Assembly: GCA_037975125.1 (NCBI GenBank)
Contig: CM075860.1
Coordinates: 26,503,651 to 26,567,650 of the forward strand
Direction: 5' to 3'
DNA from: Latrodectus hesperus
Taxonomy: Eukaryota > Arthropoda > Arachnida > Araneae > Theridiidae
Length of the DNA: 64,000 nucleotides
The translations under genes were made by a program, and so were the position numbers. Of the stretch, positions 35,813-56,972 are shown piece by piece; position 1 is the stretch's first letter; every line of letters begins with the position of its first letter. The notes under the pieces were generated by a model. It did no database searches. It was not told the DNA's origin and saw only the letters and a list, made by a program, of their open reading frames with translations.

Positions 35813-37359
35813 CTTTTATTTTTGGAAACGCTGTTCCACATTCTGACATAAGGCCTTACGTATGAAACAAATCGAATAGGATTTGCTTAAAAATTGTTTT
35901 AGTTAAAAAAGTTAATAAAATTAAAAGAAGGTTTATTTTCTGTTTCAGAATTTGTTTTCTGTCAGTGGCATGTGGTGGAAATTTATGAAAACAAAAAGCT
36001 TCAATGGGCAAAAATTACCTTTTTTTAAAATCGAAAAAGTAATACCTATCAATATTTCTTTTTTATAATTGTAAAAGTACATTGTGAGAAAGAGAAAAAC
36101 TGGATTTCGATGCTGTGATTTGTTTTCTTCTAATCCAGACTATTACGTGCTTATAATAATTTGATAAAATAGAAATTAACCTCATATCTCCGTAATTAAA
36201 AAGAAAAAAAAACTGAAAATTAATCTTACCTCATTTAAACTTATTGTATCGTGACGTGCAGCTTTACGATTTGTTTGATTTGGTGTTAATTATGCTTTAA
36301 GCTAATTACAAACATTATTAGGACAGTTTCGAAGTAAAACAGAGTTTGTTTTAATTTAGCTAGAAACCAGCATCCATTCCATTCTCTAGTCAGCCATTTT
36401 CATATTAAATGCGGAGAAAAACTTAGAGGTTAAATTGAAAAAAATTATTTATATAGATATATCATGGAAATATTAATCTCACATTAGTGTCAATACAATT
36501 TTCCTTGAATTTTCATTTTCTGGTTTTAGAGCATCTTTCCCTAGTAATTATAAAATTAAGTTGAAGAAGTAACGAAAAATTATCATAAATGAACTTAACT
36601 GATTACTTTAAAAGTCTATTTTGTGTTCCATTAATGCTGTAAATTTAAGCGAATGTGTGATATTACTTTGGGTAACTTTCATACATTTAGAAATTCCTAA
36701 ATGCATTTGATGTTTAATTTGAGAGAAACGTAACTATTTAAAGTTTTTAAATGCATATAAAGCATTATTTTATGTAAAGGAAACTAATCAAAGTTTTAAA
36801 TATATTTCGAATAAACGGATTATAATCATCTCAAGGAAAGTAAAGAAAAACTGAAGAATTTCGAAAGAGCTAAATACATATATTATACCGATCAAATAGG
36901 TAAATAAATAAATTTGTTGTGTTTAAGAATGGTTAACGTTTAACAGTAAAATAATAGGAATTTAAGGCAGTTTAAGTATAAATATATGTAACAATTTTTA
37001 TCAATAATTTAAAAATAGCGCATTCCTTTTAATTATTAATTGTTTTGTAATTTATATTATTTAATAATAATTGTTTTGTATTTTGTAGATATTTATTTCA
37101 TTCAAATTAACTGATGAGACATAAAAGCGATATTCTATCACAGATGTTTTTCACTAATTGATAAATTATTTAACCATATCCTTCCTGCCCATATTATTCA
37201 GCAAATGGCTTTAGAACAGAGAGTCAATACCATCTAAGACAATTAAATTTTTTACATGCAAGCAATTCATCTTAGTTTTAAAAATTCACCATCAAGTGTT
37301 TTTTGGCACTCATTGGCATTTTTAAAATATATAAGTAGATTTCATTAGTTTAGAGTTTA
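35813..37359. other. A+T-rich intergenic DNA, no gene seen
   Basis: Nothing recognised. Confidence 0.65.
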
Positions 37360-37360
37360 T

Positions 37361-38186
37361 AGGCTAAAAAAGGAAGTTCTTTCTCTTTCGGCGTGGGCAT
37401 TGATTAAAGTATTAATAAGTATTACAATTAGCGTATGATGTGTTTTAGAATCCAATCAGTTGAGAATAGGAATATCAGTCGTTATATAAACGCATGTTTA
37501 CCACGCATGTTCATCAATTCTAACTCGTACAGTAGCGAAGAGAAATGGATGTGTCGAAGAAGCTCGTTCGATGTTGTTTGCTTTGCGACTTCAAAGTGGA
37601 CTTATCAGCGGTGGTGGTGGGACTAATCCCCATCTGGTCTAGTGGAACTAAACCAGATCCATGAGATCATAGATAGCCAAATAGTCCAAAAGCAGATGTG
37701 GACTTTTCACAACCTCTTCAGGGCTTATCAGCTGTTGCATTAAGTCGCCGACTATGTCAAAAGATACAGGCTGGTAATATGAATGACCAAACGGCAAGGC
37801 AATGATTTCGCAAATTCATTTTGGGAGATTGGTTCCTCTGTGATGAAGCTGGTTTCTGGCGGACTACCTGTCAAGTTTCTGGACTACTACCTAGATTGAG
37901 CTATACTACCAATGGGTCAAACGGGCCTTGCACAACCAGATTACAACCTCTCACATTCCCTGGACAATAATCTTCGTAGAAAAGCTTTCACCAAAGAAGC
38001 AAACTTGCACCAAGACTTCTTTGAGTTCAAATTTTTTTACTCGAGGTGATTGCACTGCTGGGGATACGTTGGCAGAAGATGCTGGATTTCGGTGGTGATT
38101 ACTTCGAAGACTAATAGTAGGCTACATTATTTGCAGGTCATGTTCTTTTGACGCACTAAAAATGGTAAGAACTATTTTGTTTACCT
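37361..38186 (+). mobile_element. mariner-like element, internally deleted
   Basis: The right end, read in reverse complement, is GGTAAACAAAATAGTTCTTA followed by CCATTTTTAGTGCG. A decayed partner (GGCTAAAAAAGGAAGTTCTT) begins near 37362. Between them is a transposase pseudogene missing its middle. Boundaries at the left are approximate because that terminal repeat is worn. Confidence 0.72.
37545..38114 (+). pseudogene. mariner transposase pseudogene, central region deleted
   Basis: ATG at 37545 starts MDVSKKLVRCCLLCDFKVD, typical of the N-terminal HTH region of mariner transposases. After an abnormal ~100-bp stretch, the frame around 37732 resumes with SAVALSRRLCQ and NDQTARQ, then an in-frame TGA where Trp is expected, then FRKFILGD and DEAGFWRT. 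The catalytic core with its first two acidic residues is missing. Near 37940 the C-terminal part appears: DYNLSHSLDNNLRRKAFTKE, then DFFEF, ending GDYFED and TAA (38112-38114). The remnant is about 570 nt against roughly 1,030 in full-length mariners, with several stops and frameshifts. Confidence 0.75.
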
Positions 38187-39855
38187 TGTATGACAATTCA
38201 GAATTATAAGTGCACACTGTTTTGTAATTTTTACTATTGCTGGTAAGTATTCTAATGGGTTGATACTATTAATATTAAACTATCAATCATAATTAAATAA
38301 TGAATTTTTTCAATTCATACTTATACAGAAATAAAACTAGCTATATGTAGCTTGTGTCTTGTTTTATAACATGTTATTCACTCATTTAAATGTTTTAGAG
38401 TTAAAACCTTATGTTTATTTTTTAAAATAAACGATAGCATTTTCATGTAAAAGCAACTTACTATTTTTATTATGGTATACATTGAATTTTAAATTTATTT
38501 ATAAGTATTTATTATAAGCTTTAAAAGTTTAATATTTATATATATTATATATTAAAGAACATTTTTTAAAGTGCATTAATCAATTTTTTTAAATTTTTCT
38601 CAACATATATTTTTTTCTTATTTTCCCAAGAAAGGCATTCTAAACTGTTTCACATTTTATTTCTCTTGATATCCTTAACTGTTTAACAGAAATGTATAAA
38701 TTTGGATTTTTAATTTTAAAAAAAATTTTATTCTCAAATCAATTTCCTATTTATATTCAAATTTATTTTATCGTTATATTAATAGCAAAGTAGCAAAAAC
38801 TCTCCAATCTCTGTATTGGAGCAAAGATATGTGGTTATTATACAAATTTTTCAACTTATTTCAAGTTATGTTGAAAATAGATTTCCATTTTAATTAAACT
38901 ACTTAAATTTCCAACTTCCTAAATGCGTCTTAAAAGGAAATAATTTACCTGAAAAAAATATTTTATGCATTTTAATGTTTTAATTTTTTCCATGACATGA
39001 CACATATATATTTAGTTATTTTTTATATGATATATTTATTTATATTATGTAAGATATATGTTTTACATTAAAACATTTTATAGAAATAATAATAAATAAA
39101 TTTCATTAAATGATCTTTTGAATATTTCTATTTGTTCTATTTATATGATATATTCATTCAGGGAAAATTTCTATTACCATTACGAAGTTTTAAAAACGAA
39201 TTTATTACGTAAATAAATGTGATTTCTTTTTTGCAAAAAGAAATTATATTTATAAAAATATTTCTAAAATGTGATAGAATGATTGATTTAATTTTATAAT
39301 AACTTTACTTGTGTGAAAATATTATTTTAACTTAAAAGCAAAGAAAATTGAAACAAGCATTATATGCGTGAAAAAAATTATCGAAAACAAATACATGCAT
39401 TTAAAAATAGTTAAATTAAAATTAAATAAGAAAAAAGTTAATTTTTAAAATGTATTTCTCAAAATTTGATACATTTCAGAGTGAAAAATTTTAGCATTAT
39501 ATATTAGGATATCAGTGTACTATTTTTCATTGTTGGTTCAAAGAATATTTATAAATTAGAATATTGAATACTTCATTGAAACCCCATTAACAAATTTTAT
39601 ATAAATATATCACATGAATATAACAAAAATTGCATAAGTTTGCTTTACTCACTTTCGAAATAATTAAAAAATTTTGAAACAGAATAGACCAATAAAGAAC
39701 ATAAATTATTCCTCATCATTAAAATTACATAGAAAATAATTAGTTTTGACAAATAAGCTGGGCAAAAATATTTGTTTATTTTTAATCTCTGAAATTCATG
39801 ATGAGGCTAATATCTGGCAATTAAAGAGGTTTTGGAAGAGTATTAATGTACATAG
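38187..39855. other. A+T-rich intergenic DNA, no gene seen
   Basis: Nothing recognised. Confidence 0.65.
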
Positions 39856-39887
39856 TATATATATATATATATAGTAATTAATTGGTT

Positions 39888-39956
<69 letters not shown>
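39856..39956. repeat. two short (TA)n tracts split by 17 bp
   Basis: TA tracts at 39856-39873 and 39891-39956 flank GTAATTAATTGGTTCAA. Confidence 0.97.
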
Positions 39957-39958
<2 letters not shown>

Positions 39959-40112
39959 AAACTATTCACAATAACTATCAAAGTACTGATGTGACGAGTT
40001 TTGATTTCTCTTTCTTTATTCTCATCCTTCACCTGTTACTATAATATTTTTGCTGTATAAAATATTAAGATATTCGGTAGAAAACTCTTTTTAAGGTGAA
40101 CACTACAGTGAG

Positions 40113-40291
<179 letters not shown>

Positions 40292-40527
40292 TTTATGATG
40301 ACTTCAATAAGTTGTAACTAGTTTGTTACGTTTTTTTTTTTAATTCTGATTTGTATACAATTATAAAAATGAAATTTAACTTATTTTATTTCACTATTTA
40401 TTAGGTTTACATTTTTACAAAATTCGGTATGATATCTATCGCTCTTTTAGAAAAGACTTTTTACTCATCGATTTCTTCAAACAATTAAATACAGCAGTTT
40501 CAACAACATTTTTAGTGACAAAAACAA
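40292..40527. other. A+T-rich flank of the tandem duplication
   Basis: Nothing recognised. Confidence 0.6.
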
Positions 40528-41220
40528 ACATTTGCATACATGCGCTCTCTCTCTCACACACACCGAAAGAGCTCCAGTGGCTCAGTAGCTTCACGCCGCT
40601 TCCCGTAAGCTCAGCAAAGTGAAGCATCATTTGCCGCGGGCAGTGTTTGGGAGGGTACCACGGTGTACTCTCCTTCACTGGGTTGCTGGAACTCCGTGGG
40701 TTGGGGACGTGTTCAAGTTAATATGTGACGTCCTAAGTCCTTCCGCTGATGTGGCGTGGATGTGGAGAGGAAGGTGCTAGCTTAGGTGTGGCCTCGTCAC
40801 CTGACCGTGGTTCAAAATTACGAGACACCTTAAAAAGGGAAAAGTCGTACTTTCACCTTTGTTATGCTCTGATCCAAATGAAAGACTTGACTTTATTCGC
40901 ACAGCCAAAGGCATAGCGAGCTTAGCTTGTCAAAGTGTCATAAGCAAAAACAACAACAGCCGAAGAGAATGCTTTCCATTCCATAAGGGTGATAATGTTA
41001 TATGTTAGGTGCGATTGAAGGCTGTCTTTGACGATTCTTAACATAGATATTCGAACGGTGAGGCTGAGTGACGTTTTTCATAAGCATAGGTTCAGCGCTT
41101 ACGTCACTCTTAAACAAACAGACATGTTGTTCTGGAATGATATCTCTATCAATTTGGCCTATCTTGCTTCCTATTTAAGTATGCAAATCTGTTCTGCAGC
41201 CCGGTATGGTACATTACCAA
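40528..41220 (+). repeat. 693-bp tandem duplication, copy 1 (contains SINE-C)
   Basis: The unit starts ACATTTGCATACATGCGCTC and has (CT)n and (CA)n patches. It then has a SINE-like head (GTGGCTCAGTAGCTTCACGC) and body to an ACAACAACA tail near 40962. A ~250-bp segment with TATTTAAG and GCAGCCCGGTATGG follows. The next copy begins exactly 693 bp later. Local composition is much less A+T-rich than the surroundings. Short open frames in it are not conserved between copies. Confidence 0.93.
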
Positions 41221-41929
41221 ACATTTGCATACATGCGCTCTCTCTCTCACACACACCGAAAGACCTCCAGTGGCTCAGTAGCTTCACGCCGCTTCCCGTA
41301 AGCTCAGCAAAGTGAAGCATCATTTGCCGCGGGCAGTGTTTGGGAGGGTACCACGGTGTGTTCTCCTTCACTGGGTTGCTGGAACTCCGTGGGTTGGGGA
41401 CGTGTCCAAGTTAATATGTGACGTCCTAAGTCCTTCCGCTGATGTGGCGTGGATGTGGAGAGGAAGGTGCCAGCTCAGGTGTGGCCTCGTCACCTGACCG
41501 TGGTTGAAAATTACGAGACACCTTAAAAAGAGAAAAGTCGTACTTTCACCTTTGTTATGCTCTGATACAAATGAAAGACTTGACTTAATTCGCACAGCCA
41601 AAGGCATAGCGAGCTTAGCTTGTCCAAGTGTCATAAGCAAAAGCAACAACAACCGAAGAGAATGCTTTCCATTCCATAAGGGTGATAATATTATATGTTA
41701 GGTGCGATTGAAGACTGTCTTTGACGATTCTTAAAATAGATATTAGTACGGTGAGGCTGAGTGACGGCTTTCATAAGCATAGGTTCAGCGCTTACGTCAC
41801 TCTTAAACAAACAGACATGTTGTTCTGGAATGGTTCTGGAATCTGGATGATTCTATAAATTTGGCCTATCTTGCTTCCTATTTAAGTATGCAAATCTGTT
41901 CTGCAGCCCGGTATGGTACATTACCAAAC
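41221..41929 (+). repeat. 693-bp tandem duplication, copy 2 (contains SINE-C)
   Basis: This copy differs from copy 1 at about 20 positions plus one short insertion near 41830 (a TTCTGGAAT-type slippage). That is roughly 97% identity by eye, so the duplication is fairly recent. The SINE part is about 41262-41655. Confidence 0.93.
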
Positions 41930-42560
41930 GAACACTTCTGCACCACTATTGTTTTGATGGTACTGTGTACCTGTCATTCTGCATATTAACTCCCGATCCC
42001 ACTGCACTGTCGCCATTCTATATACTCCATTCCAAGCTAGCCGCTGGTGACAGAGAATTTTTATAAACAGAACATATCTGACAGGCCTGATAGCAATATG
42101 ATCATAATTTTCTAAATGTCTTGCTTGAAAGTCTTACTCTTGGTTAATGATAGCTGACTCAACAGGTCTGCTTGAATACTCTGTTTCTTTTGCAGGTTAC
42201 AGACATATATTAGTCGTCCTTAGGAGTTGTCACTAAGGGGCGACTTGTACTGTAACTCTTACCGACATATCCATCCTTTTGGAACTATTGAAATGACCCA
42301 AAGATTACTCTCAAAGTGATTCCGAGTTTTTTGACTACTGCCATGTGCATATTCCTGCGTTCCACACAGGCAACCGATAATTCTACCACATAAGACATTG
42401 TCCACACAAGTCCACTGTGTCTTACCTATGTAATCATGTAAAAAACCACCGTCCGAACTGATAGTGAATATGGTTCTTTTTCTTTTCCATAAGTACTCAT
42501 ATATCCGTCTCTTAAGCTCTGATCTTCGTAGCATATGCTTCACTATCCGCTTGCGACTGG
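41930..42560. other. unassigned less A+T-rich region
   Basis: It continues the composition of the tandem unit but is single-copy. TGGTGACAGAGAATTTT near 42047 looks loosely like a primer-binding site. With the promoter-like TATTTAAG upstream, a solo or partial LTR is conceivable, but no LTR pair is visible. The 94-codon minus-strand frame at 42259-42543 has no recognisable domain. Confidence 0.35.
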
Positions 42561-46120
<3,560 letters not shown>

Positions 46121-46187
46121 TATATACATATATATATATATATATACATACATGTATACATATATATATATATACATACATACATAT

Positions 46188-46267
<80 letters not shown>

Positions 46268-46285
46268 TTATTTATATTTATATAA
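46121..46285. repeat. mixed (TA)n/(TACA)n/(TG)n microsatellite
   Basis: TA tracts with TACATACA units, ending in a (TG)n run near 46250-46264 and TTTA repeats. Confidence 0.97.
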
Positions 46286-47410
46286 CAAGTATCCAGGTAT
46301 AGACGAAAGTGTATAAGTTTATTCCTTATTTCCTCATATGGAAAAACATTAAAATTAAATTTTAATTAAGTACCTTCTAAGATACAAAATTACATTCCAA
46401 ATTATTGGGTTTAAATTAGAAGAACCATTATCATTTCAATAGTAGATTATTAAAATTTATGATTTATGTGGCTTGGTGCAAAGAGAATAAATTCCCACAA
46501 TGTGTCTTCACAAATCTTAAATATTTGACACTATTGAAAGTTTGTTACTGACTATTAGTTGATAATTTTTTAGGTTATCATTAATTTTTACATCAAAAAG
46601 TTGAATAGGAATAAATATTTCGATCGATTGTAGTAAAAAATATCTCTGAATCTTTACCTTGAAATTATGATTTATTTCTTAAATTTATAAGTTTTGTATA
46701 GAAATTAACAAATAAAAATTCAAATACTTTAAAAGAAATACAGTTTAAATTAAGTAATTTCTTTTTACATGTAAAAGTTGTTTAACAAAAATATGTCAAT
46801 TTAATTGTGTAGTTATGTTTTGTAATGATTTACAATTTATTAGATATGTGAAAATCTCACTAACCATCAGATTAAAAAGATGGATAGCAGAATCATTTCA
46901 AGATCTGTTTTGCTTCATATTGAGAGGGTTTTATATTAAATGTTAATACATTCATAAAAAATGAATAAGTAGTGGTCAAAAAGAGGATTTGTATCTTAAT
47001 GGCAAAGAAATAAGTTTTTGGTGAATTGTATGGAAAAACATGCCAATTTCGAAGCAGCATATAAACAACATGTGATAAGGAATGAGAAATTTAAATCAGG
47101 AAACTATCAAAAGTTATTTAAAATTTCAAGCACAGAATTATCGAAATGGTGACTTAAATCTACGTGATCTCGTATTTTAAAAGTAATCGTACTTCTTAAT
47201 ACGGAAGCAATATTAATTCATTTCTATACGATGTTATGCACATGTCTTTATTGTTTTAATTGTATTGATTAAATTGATTATTTTAGAGTATAGAAAGAAA
47301 AACAGTAAATCACGATTTTAAAAACATGCATAATTGTGCACACTTCGCCTTAGACTGTACATTAAGATTTATGGGTTTGGAATATTCACTAATCATCAAA
47401 GTTTTGTAAA
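46286..47410. other. A+T-rich intergenic DNA, no gene seen
   Basis: Nothing recognised. Confidence 0.65.
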
Positions 47411-47633
47411 TACACTGTTAGTACACGAGGTCACAACTGAGCTGGCACCTTACACACCACATGCACTCCACATTAGTGGAATGAGTATGGAAGTTACAGA
47501 TTAAACAGGACAAGTCCACAGCTTTAGCAACTTGTGAGAAGGAAAGTGATTATCCTTCGAATCGCTGCCCGTGGCACACTTTTCAGATCTTATGGAAAGG
47601 GATATGAAGCCACTCAGCCTCTGGGGCTCTGTT
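47411..47633 (-). mobile_element. tRNA-derived SINE, family C, inverted copy
   Basis: On the minus strand it reads CCAGAGGCTGAGTGGCTTCA (A-box region), GCCACGGGCAGCGATTCGAA (B-box region), and AAGGTGCCAGCTCAG followed by TGTGACCTCGT. Counterparts in both tandem units at 40.5-41.9 kb (GTGGCTCAGTAGCTTCACGC; GCCGCGGGCAGTG; AGGTGCCAGCTCAGGTGTGG) show it is the same family, diverged. Its B box keeps TTCGA, which the tandem copies have lost. Confidence 0.72.
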
Positions 47634-47924
47634 TGCCAAGTAATTAAACATTACCAAAGATGGCTGCTGTAAGTTGAAAATATTGTTAATGACAATCTGT
47701 GAAAAAATAATGTATTTTGTAGCTAAGCCAACATGTTTATTTTGAGGTAAAATATTCACATAGGATTTAAATAAACGTTTATGAAATAGATATTCAGTTT
47801 TATCAGGCAGCTTCACTGACTTTGTAAACGAAAAGTTTTACGTATTTGGTAAAACGCATGTTTTATTTTTTATTTAATTAGTTGATACTTAAAATACGTA
47901 AATTGATTCTTTATTGGGAAATAT

Positions 47925-48474
47925 GGTACTTTTCCATTTCGCCGGCGAAAGCGATAAAGTCGCCAAAAATGATACAACCGGCGCTAGAGGGAATATCTCC
48001 TCTGGTAACCTTTTACTGCTACGTTTCCAAAACATATGACGGCCTTTTACTGTCAACGAATTTATTTCGACTCTTTTTTATTTTTCCATTTTCTTATTTT
48101 ATGCTATGTTGCTATATATACAAATTTAATAATTTCATAAAATCTCTCTAGAAAAAATCGGATTTTAAAAATGTATCTTAAAAAATAATAATCGTAACAA
48201 ATTCATATAAAAAGTATTTAAAAAAATAAGATTTTGAAATATGCATCACCCGATAAATTGTTATCTAATATAATAAGTAAATAAATTGAGGATCTGGCAC
48301 CCATTATTCCACGCATAGTGTGAAGACGAGAACAACAATTAAATAAATTTATTTAAAAATTTTATGTAAAAGAACATTATTTAAAAATTTTTATGTGTAT
48401 ACTGTAGTGTTGTCGCCAATTGGCGACTTAATTTTCACTTGGGGAGATTTGCGCGGGTGAAATGGAAAAGTACT
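47925..48474. mobile_element. 550-bp non-autonomous DNA transposon, 8-bp TSD
   Basis: The ends are inverted repeats: GTACTTTTCCATTTC at 47926-47940 is exactly mirrored at 48459-48473, with imperfect symmetry inward (GCCGGCGAAA against CCCGCGCAAA; GTCGCCA on both sides). The octamer GGAAATAT flanks it directly (47917-47924 and 48475-48482). An 8-bp duplication fits hAT, P or Merlin superfamilies; the GG start leans weakly to Merlin-like ends. No transposase is encoded. A perfect 16-bp palindrome GTCGCCAATTGGCGAC sits at 48412-48427. Confidence 0.85.
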
Positions 48475-48482
48475 GGAAATAT

Positions 48483-51400
48483 TATTAAATCTCAATGGTT
48501 ATGGTTTATGAACATTGAATATACTATAAGAATATCTTTTCCGTAAATTTGTATAAGGAATTGTCAATACTTGGTTTGATTTTTATCAAATCTAAGATAA
48601 TAAATTTGTTTTGCCAAAAAGTGAATGTATACTAATAGTATCCCTTGTTATTTTATGTTTTTATAGAAGTAAATTTTACGAGGGATGTCTCCAGTTGATT
48701 AATAATAGGAATTTAAGAAAATTTTTGTGAAGTTTCACTGATTAAAATTGAATTAAATATAGTTGAAACAAATAAAAAGATACTTTGGAAAAATTATTAA
48801 TTTTAGATTTATTCTGAAAACGCAATTTGCTATTACGGTAGGCGTTGCTATTTCAATTCCTGAATTGGGAAAGGCCTCTGCTTTGAATCTCTTAAAGATT
48901 CACTATCATATTTTATTTTATAATAAAATAGTGTTTAGTAATTTTAACTGAAATGGATTATTGCTAAAAATTACTAAAAAATTTGTTGAGGTGTAATAGC
49001 TAATAAAATGCTGATGATATAATTTCACCTTGCGTGCTTTTAAATAATGCTCTTATTTTCTTGTTCACCACGATAAAGCTTTGGTATTCACTTTAAAAAA
49101 TTTCAAACATTGCTCTTAAAGAGGGAGAAAGAGTTGTTTTATATTTATGTAATTATTTTTGCAAGATTCAAAATAAAGTTCAAGTTTTATTTATTATTAT
49201 TACCTGCTTGCTTTTTAAAAGCGACACTTAAAAAATTCTATAATTAACCATTTTGATTAATAAAAGAAGCTTGGCATCAAGTGAATTCTACATTAGAAAT
49301 TTATAAAAATAATTTCAGCAAAAAATAAATAAATAAATAAATAAGTGATATAGAATTCCTTATATACTAGGCTATTAAAACATATAATATTATAACATAT
49401 TTATTTAAAGAATGTGCTTCTTATCATTATTACAAATAAATATTATACAAAGTTTCCTTTATTTATTTAGTTTTAATGATGATTTGATTAATAAAAGAAG
49501 CTTTATAAATTAATAACCATTTTTTATATGCATAAATATTCATTCATTAAAAATGTAACCATTTATTTGCTAAATAATAACAAAGTATTTATGTAATAAA
49601 CTCAGAAATGATTCAATTAGACAATGTTTGAATTTTGTTTAAATTAAAAATAATAAATTCGCACTTCTGTGTGGAAGGAAGAAACAATAAATAATCAAAT
49701 TTTAAAATAATTGGGCAATTTTATAGAATATTATATAACTTTTGTACCGCTTATGACTGATGATTTTACATGTTTCCTTTACTATCATATTGTGATTGGT
49801 AATTCAATAAGCAAACTGTTGAATTAGAAATGTATATTGTTAAAGGAAAATGATTATTTTTTTAATTCTTTCAATTACTAACTCATTTTTACATGCTATG
49901 CATAATAAATAAAATTGTTTGCTTGGTTATTAATGAAACCTAATATAATTATAGAAAAATTTGTCTCAATTAGAAAATTTAATTTTTTTTTAGAATTTTT
50001 TCATAGTTATAACAAATTCTACGCTATTAATTTGAATAAGTATAATTAAATTAAGTAATCACTTCTTTTAAAAATCTAAGCTTTTATGTTCTCAAAGTCT
50101 CTGTTCTATTTAAAAGAATATAAATTTAATTAATTTAGGTTTAACAAAGCAATTAAATTAAAAAAAGAAATAATTAACGTTATTATAACTATAATGGGCT
50201 TATCGAGTTTCTAATTATAGGGAAATCCCGTTTGACTTCATAATTGTAAGTCAATAAGCACCGTTGATCAACAAAATGAGTTTCTACATCAAAGCAACCA
50301 TTTTCCACACAACTGATCTCTACTGGACTCGATCAGGGCTCATTAAATAATGACTTCCGGTTAGCCGTGATAAATCAGATAGGGGGATAGAAAGGATTTC
50401 CATGAGGATGGATTTAAAATAAGCTACATCACTAATTATGCAAGAAGTTTGGTGCAGAAAGTCTATTGATCTTCAATTACATTTAAGTATATTAGTATTT
50501 GGGATACATCTTATTAACATGCAGATTAAAAATATGGTAACTGGTGTTCATTGTAAAGTGAATTATCCCTCAGACTGAGAAGATATGATGTGAAAAGTAT
50601 TTAAAATCATTCTAACTCCCAATTCGCAGGTAACTTACTTATAAAACTCAAGGAACTTAAATTTTACAATATTTTATAATTGCATAAATGTGTTACAATT
50701 AAGAAGGAATTCAAATATACATTTTATCATATTATATTTATTGCTTTCAATAGAGTTCCTTACTTTAGTTTTGCATTAAAAAATGAACTTATCACAAACA
50801 CTTGAAGTGAATTATAATATTTTAAATTCATGATGTAAGCATCACCTGTTTACTATTGAATTATTACAAAACTTTGAAGTTTTATAAGAATTGATCTGCA
50901 ATGAATTATTTATGGAAGAATAAAATAAATGTTTCAATATAAATTAAAAATTTAATCACAGTATGAATTGAATATAAATGAAGGAATTATATTTCTGATG
51001 ATAAAGTGTAATAACACAATTAAATAAATTTTAAATTAAAATTAAACACTTTTTTGACTAACATTGCTATTTAAAATAATGTTTTTTTATTTTCTGATGG
51101 CATACAAGTACCACAACTAAGTAAAATACAATAAATGTTGGTAAAAAACAACTTAAAAATGCACATTATACTACAAATTGTAAATAATAGTAAAATAAAA
51201 CTCTCAAAATTATACATTGATTTTCCAAATAGATACACATGTAAATATAATTCTAAAAAAGGAAACAATAATAAAGTACAACAAAGTAAAAAGTGAAATA
51301 ACATCTCTAAAATAGTATAGTTAATAGTTTGCTGTAAATTTTAGAAGACTTCATGATTGTGATTTAGATATTTAAACTAAAATTTTAATTGCATAAATTA

Positions 51401-52480
51401 CAGATTAAAAAAGGCTCTTGTAATTTTTTTTCAAATAACTCAATAAATTGCAATATTTCACAATTGTTCTGTAAAAATCTAGATTATTTTCTGAAACTCC
51501 ATTTAAATATACATAAGAAAATTCTGAATCATTTTTTAAATAAATTATGATGCACTAATTAAAATTAAGTGAGCTTTCAAATTTACTAGCAGTATGTTTT
51601 ATTGATCCTTTTGCAAAAAAAATTAAAAAATACTTTACCATAAAATGCTTAAATAAAGCCCGTGAAACTGACTTTAGCATATTACTTTTAAGAAATGGTA
51701 TATTGCATCTTTTAATGGCAAACTATTTAATAAATAATTTAGAAAATCATCAACAATGATTGTTTAATACTAATTATACATTCTAATATCAATGCCATAA
51801 AACATTAGGCACCAAAATTTTAAAATTATATTCATAATTATATAAATTTAGTTATTATTTTAAAATTTTATCAAAGAAAGTAATTTCGAAGTGGATTCAT
51901 ACTTTGAAAAGAGGAGATCTGAAGTACGTAAGTAAGTAATATTGTAAAATAAACTATATTACTTTCTAAATATATGTAATTCCTGGAATAAATAGTTGCG
52001 AGAAAATGTTATGTTCTCTCGGATGAAATATCAATCACTGTAAGTAGGTATCTGAGTAAGCTAGTTTTAATAAATACTTAAGTTAGACTAATTTCTTTTA
52101 GAATTTAGATTGATGCTTATTTAAACTTTCTGCATAATTTCATTTTAAACTGCAATTAAAGCAATTGTTATCCCTTTAAAGCAATCGATTGTTAAGAAAC
52201 CTTTATAACAGATACATGATGAAATATGTGTGTATGCGTTATGGAAATTAAAATATATAAAGAAAATGCAAAATTTTTAAATGTCATATGAGATCAAACT
52301 TAATCTACATCTTTTTTAACATAATTTTTCCTCTTCTCCTCTTCATAACTAAGTAATAATGTTATAATTTTTGTAACATTATTTACAAAATAAACACACA
52401 CACATATATACATAAATATATATTCCATCCTAAATTTTTCATAATCTTCTTGAAACAAAGTTGGATAAAACTAGAAAAAT
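48483..52480. other. A+T-rich intergenic DNA, no gene seen
   Basis: An (AAAT)n patch lies near 49322-49344. A less A+T-rich stretch at 50210-50420 (GGGAAATCCCGTTTGACTTC) could not be assigned. A short (CA)n lies near 52396-52405. Confidence 0.6.

Positions 52481-56972
<4,492 letters not shown>

Noticed and set aside
42259..42543. 94-codon minus-strand frame as a gene
   Set aside because: It has no recognisable domain, signal peptide or splice context. It lies in probable repeat-derived DNA.
51071..51304. 77-codon minus-strand frame with hydrophobic stretches
   Set aside because: Hydrophobic Phe/Leu/Ile-rich translations are expected by chance from A+T-rich DNA. There is no start context, neighbour or family pattern.
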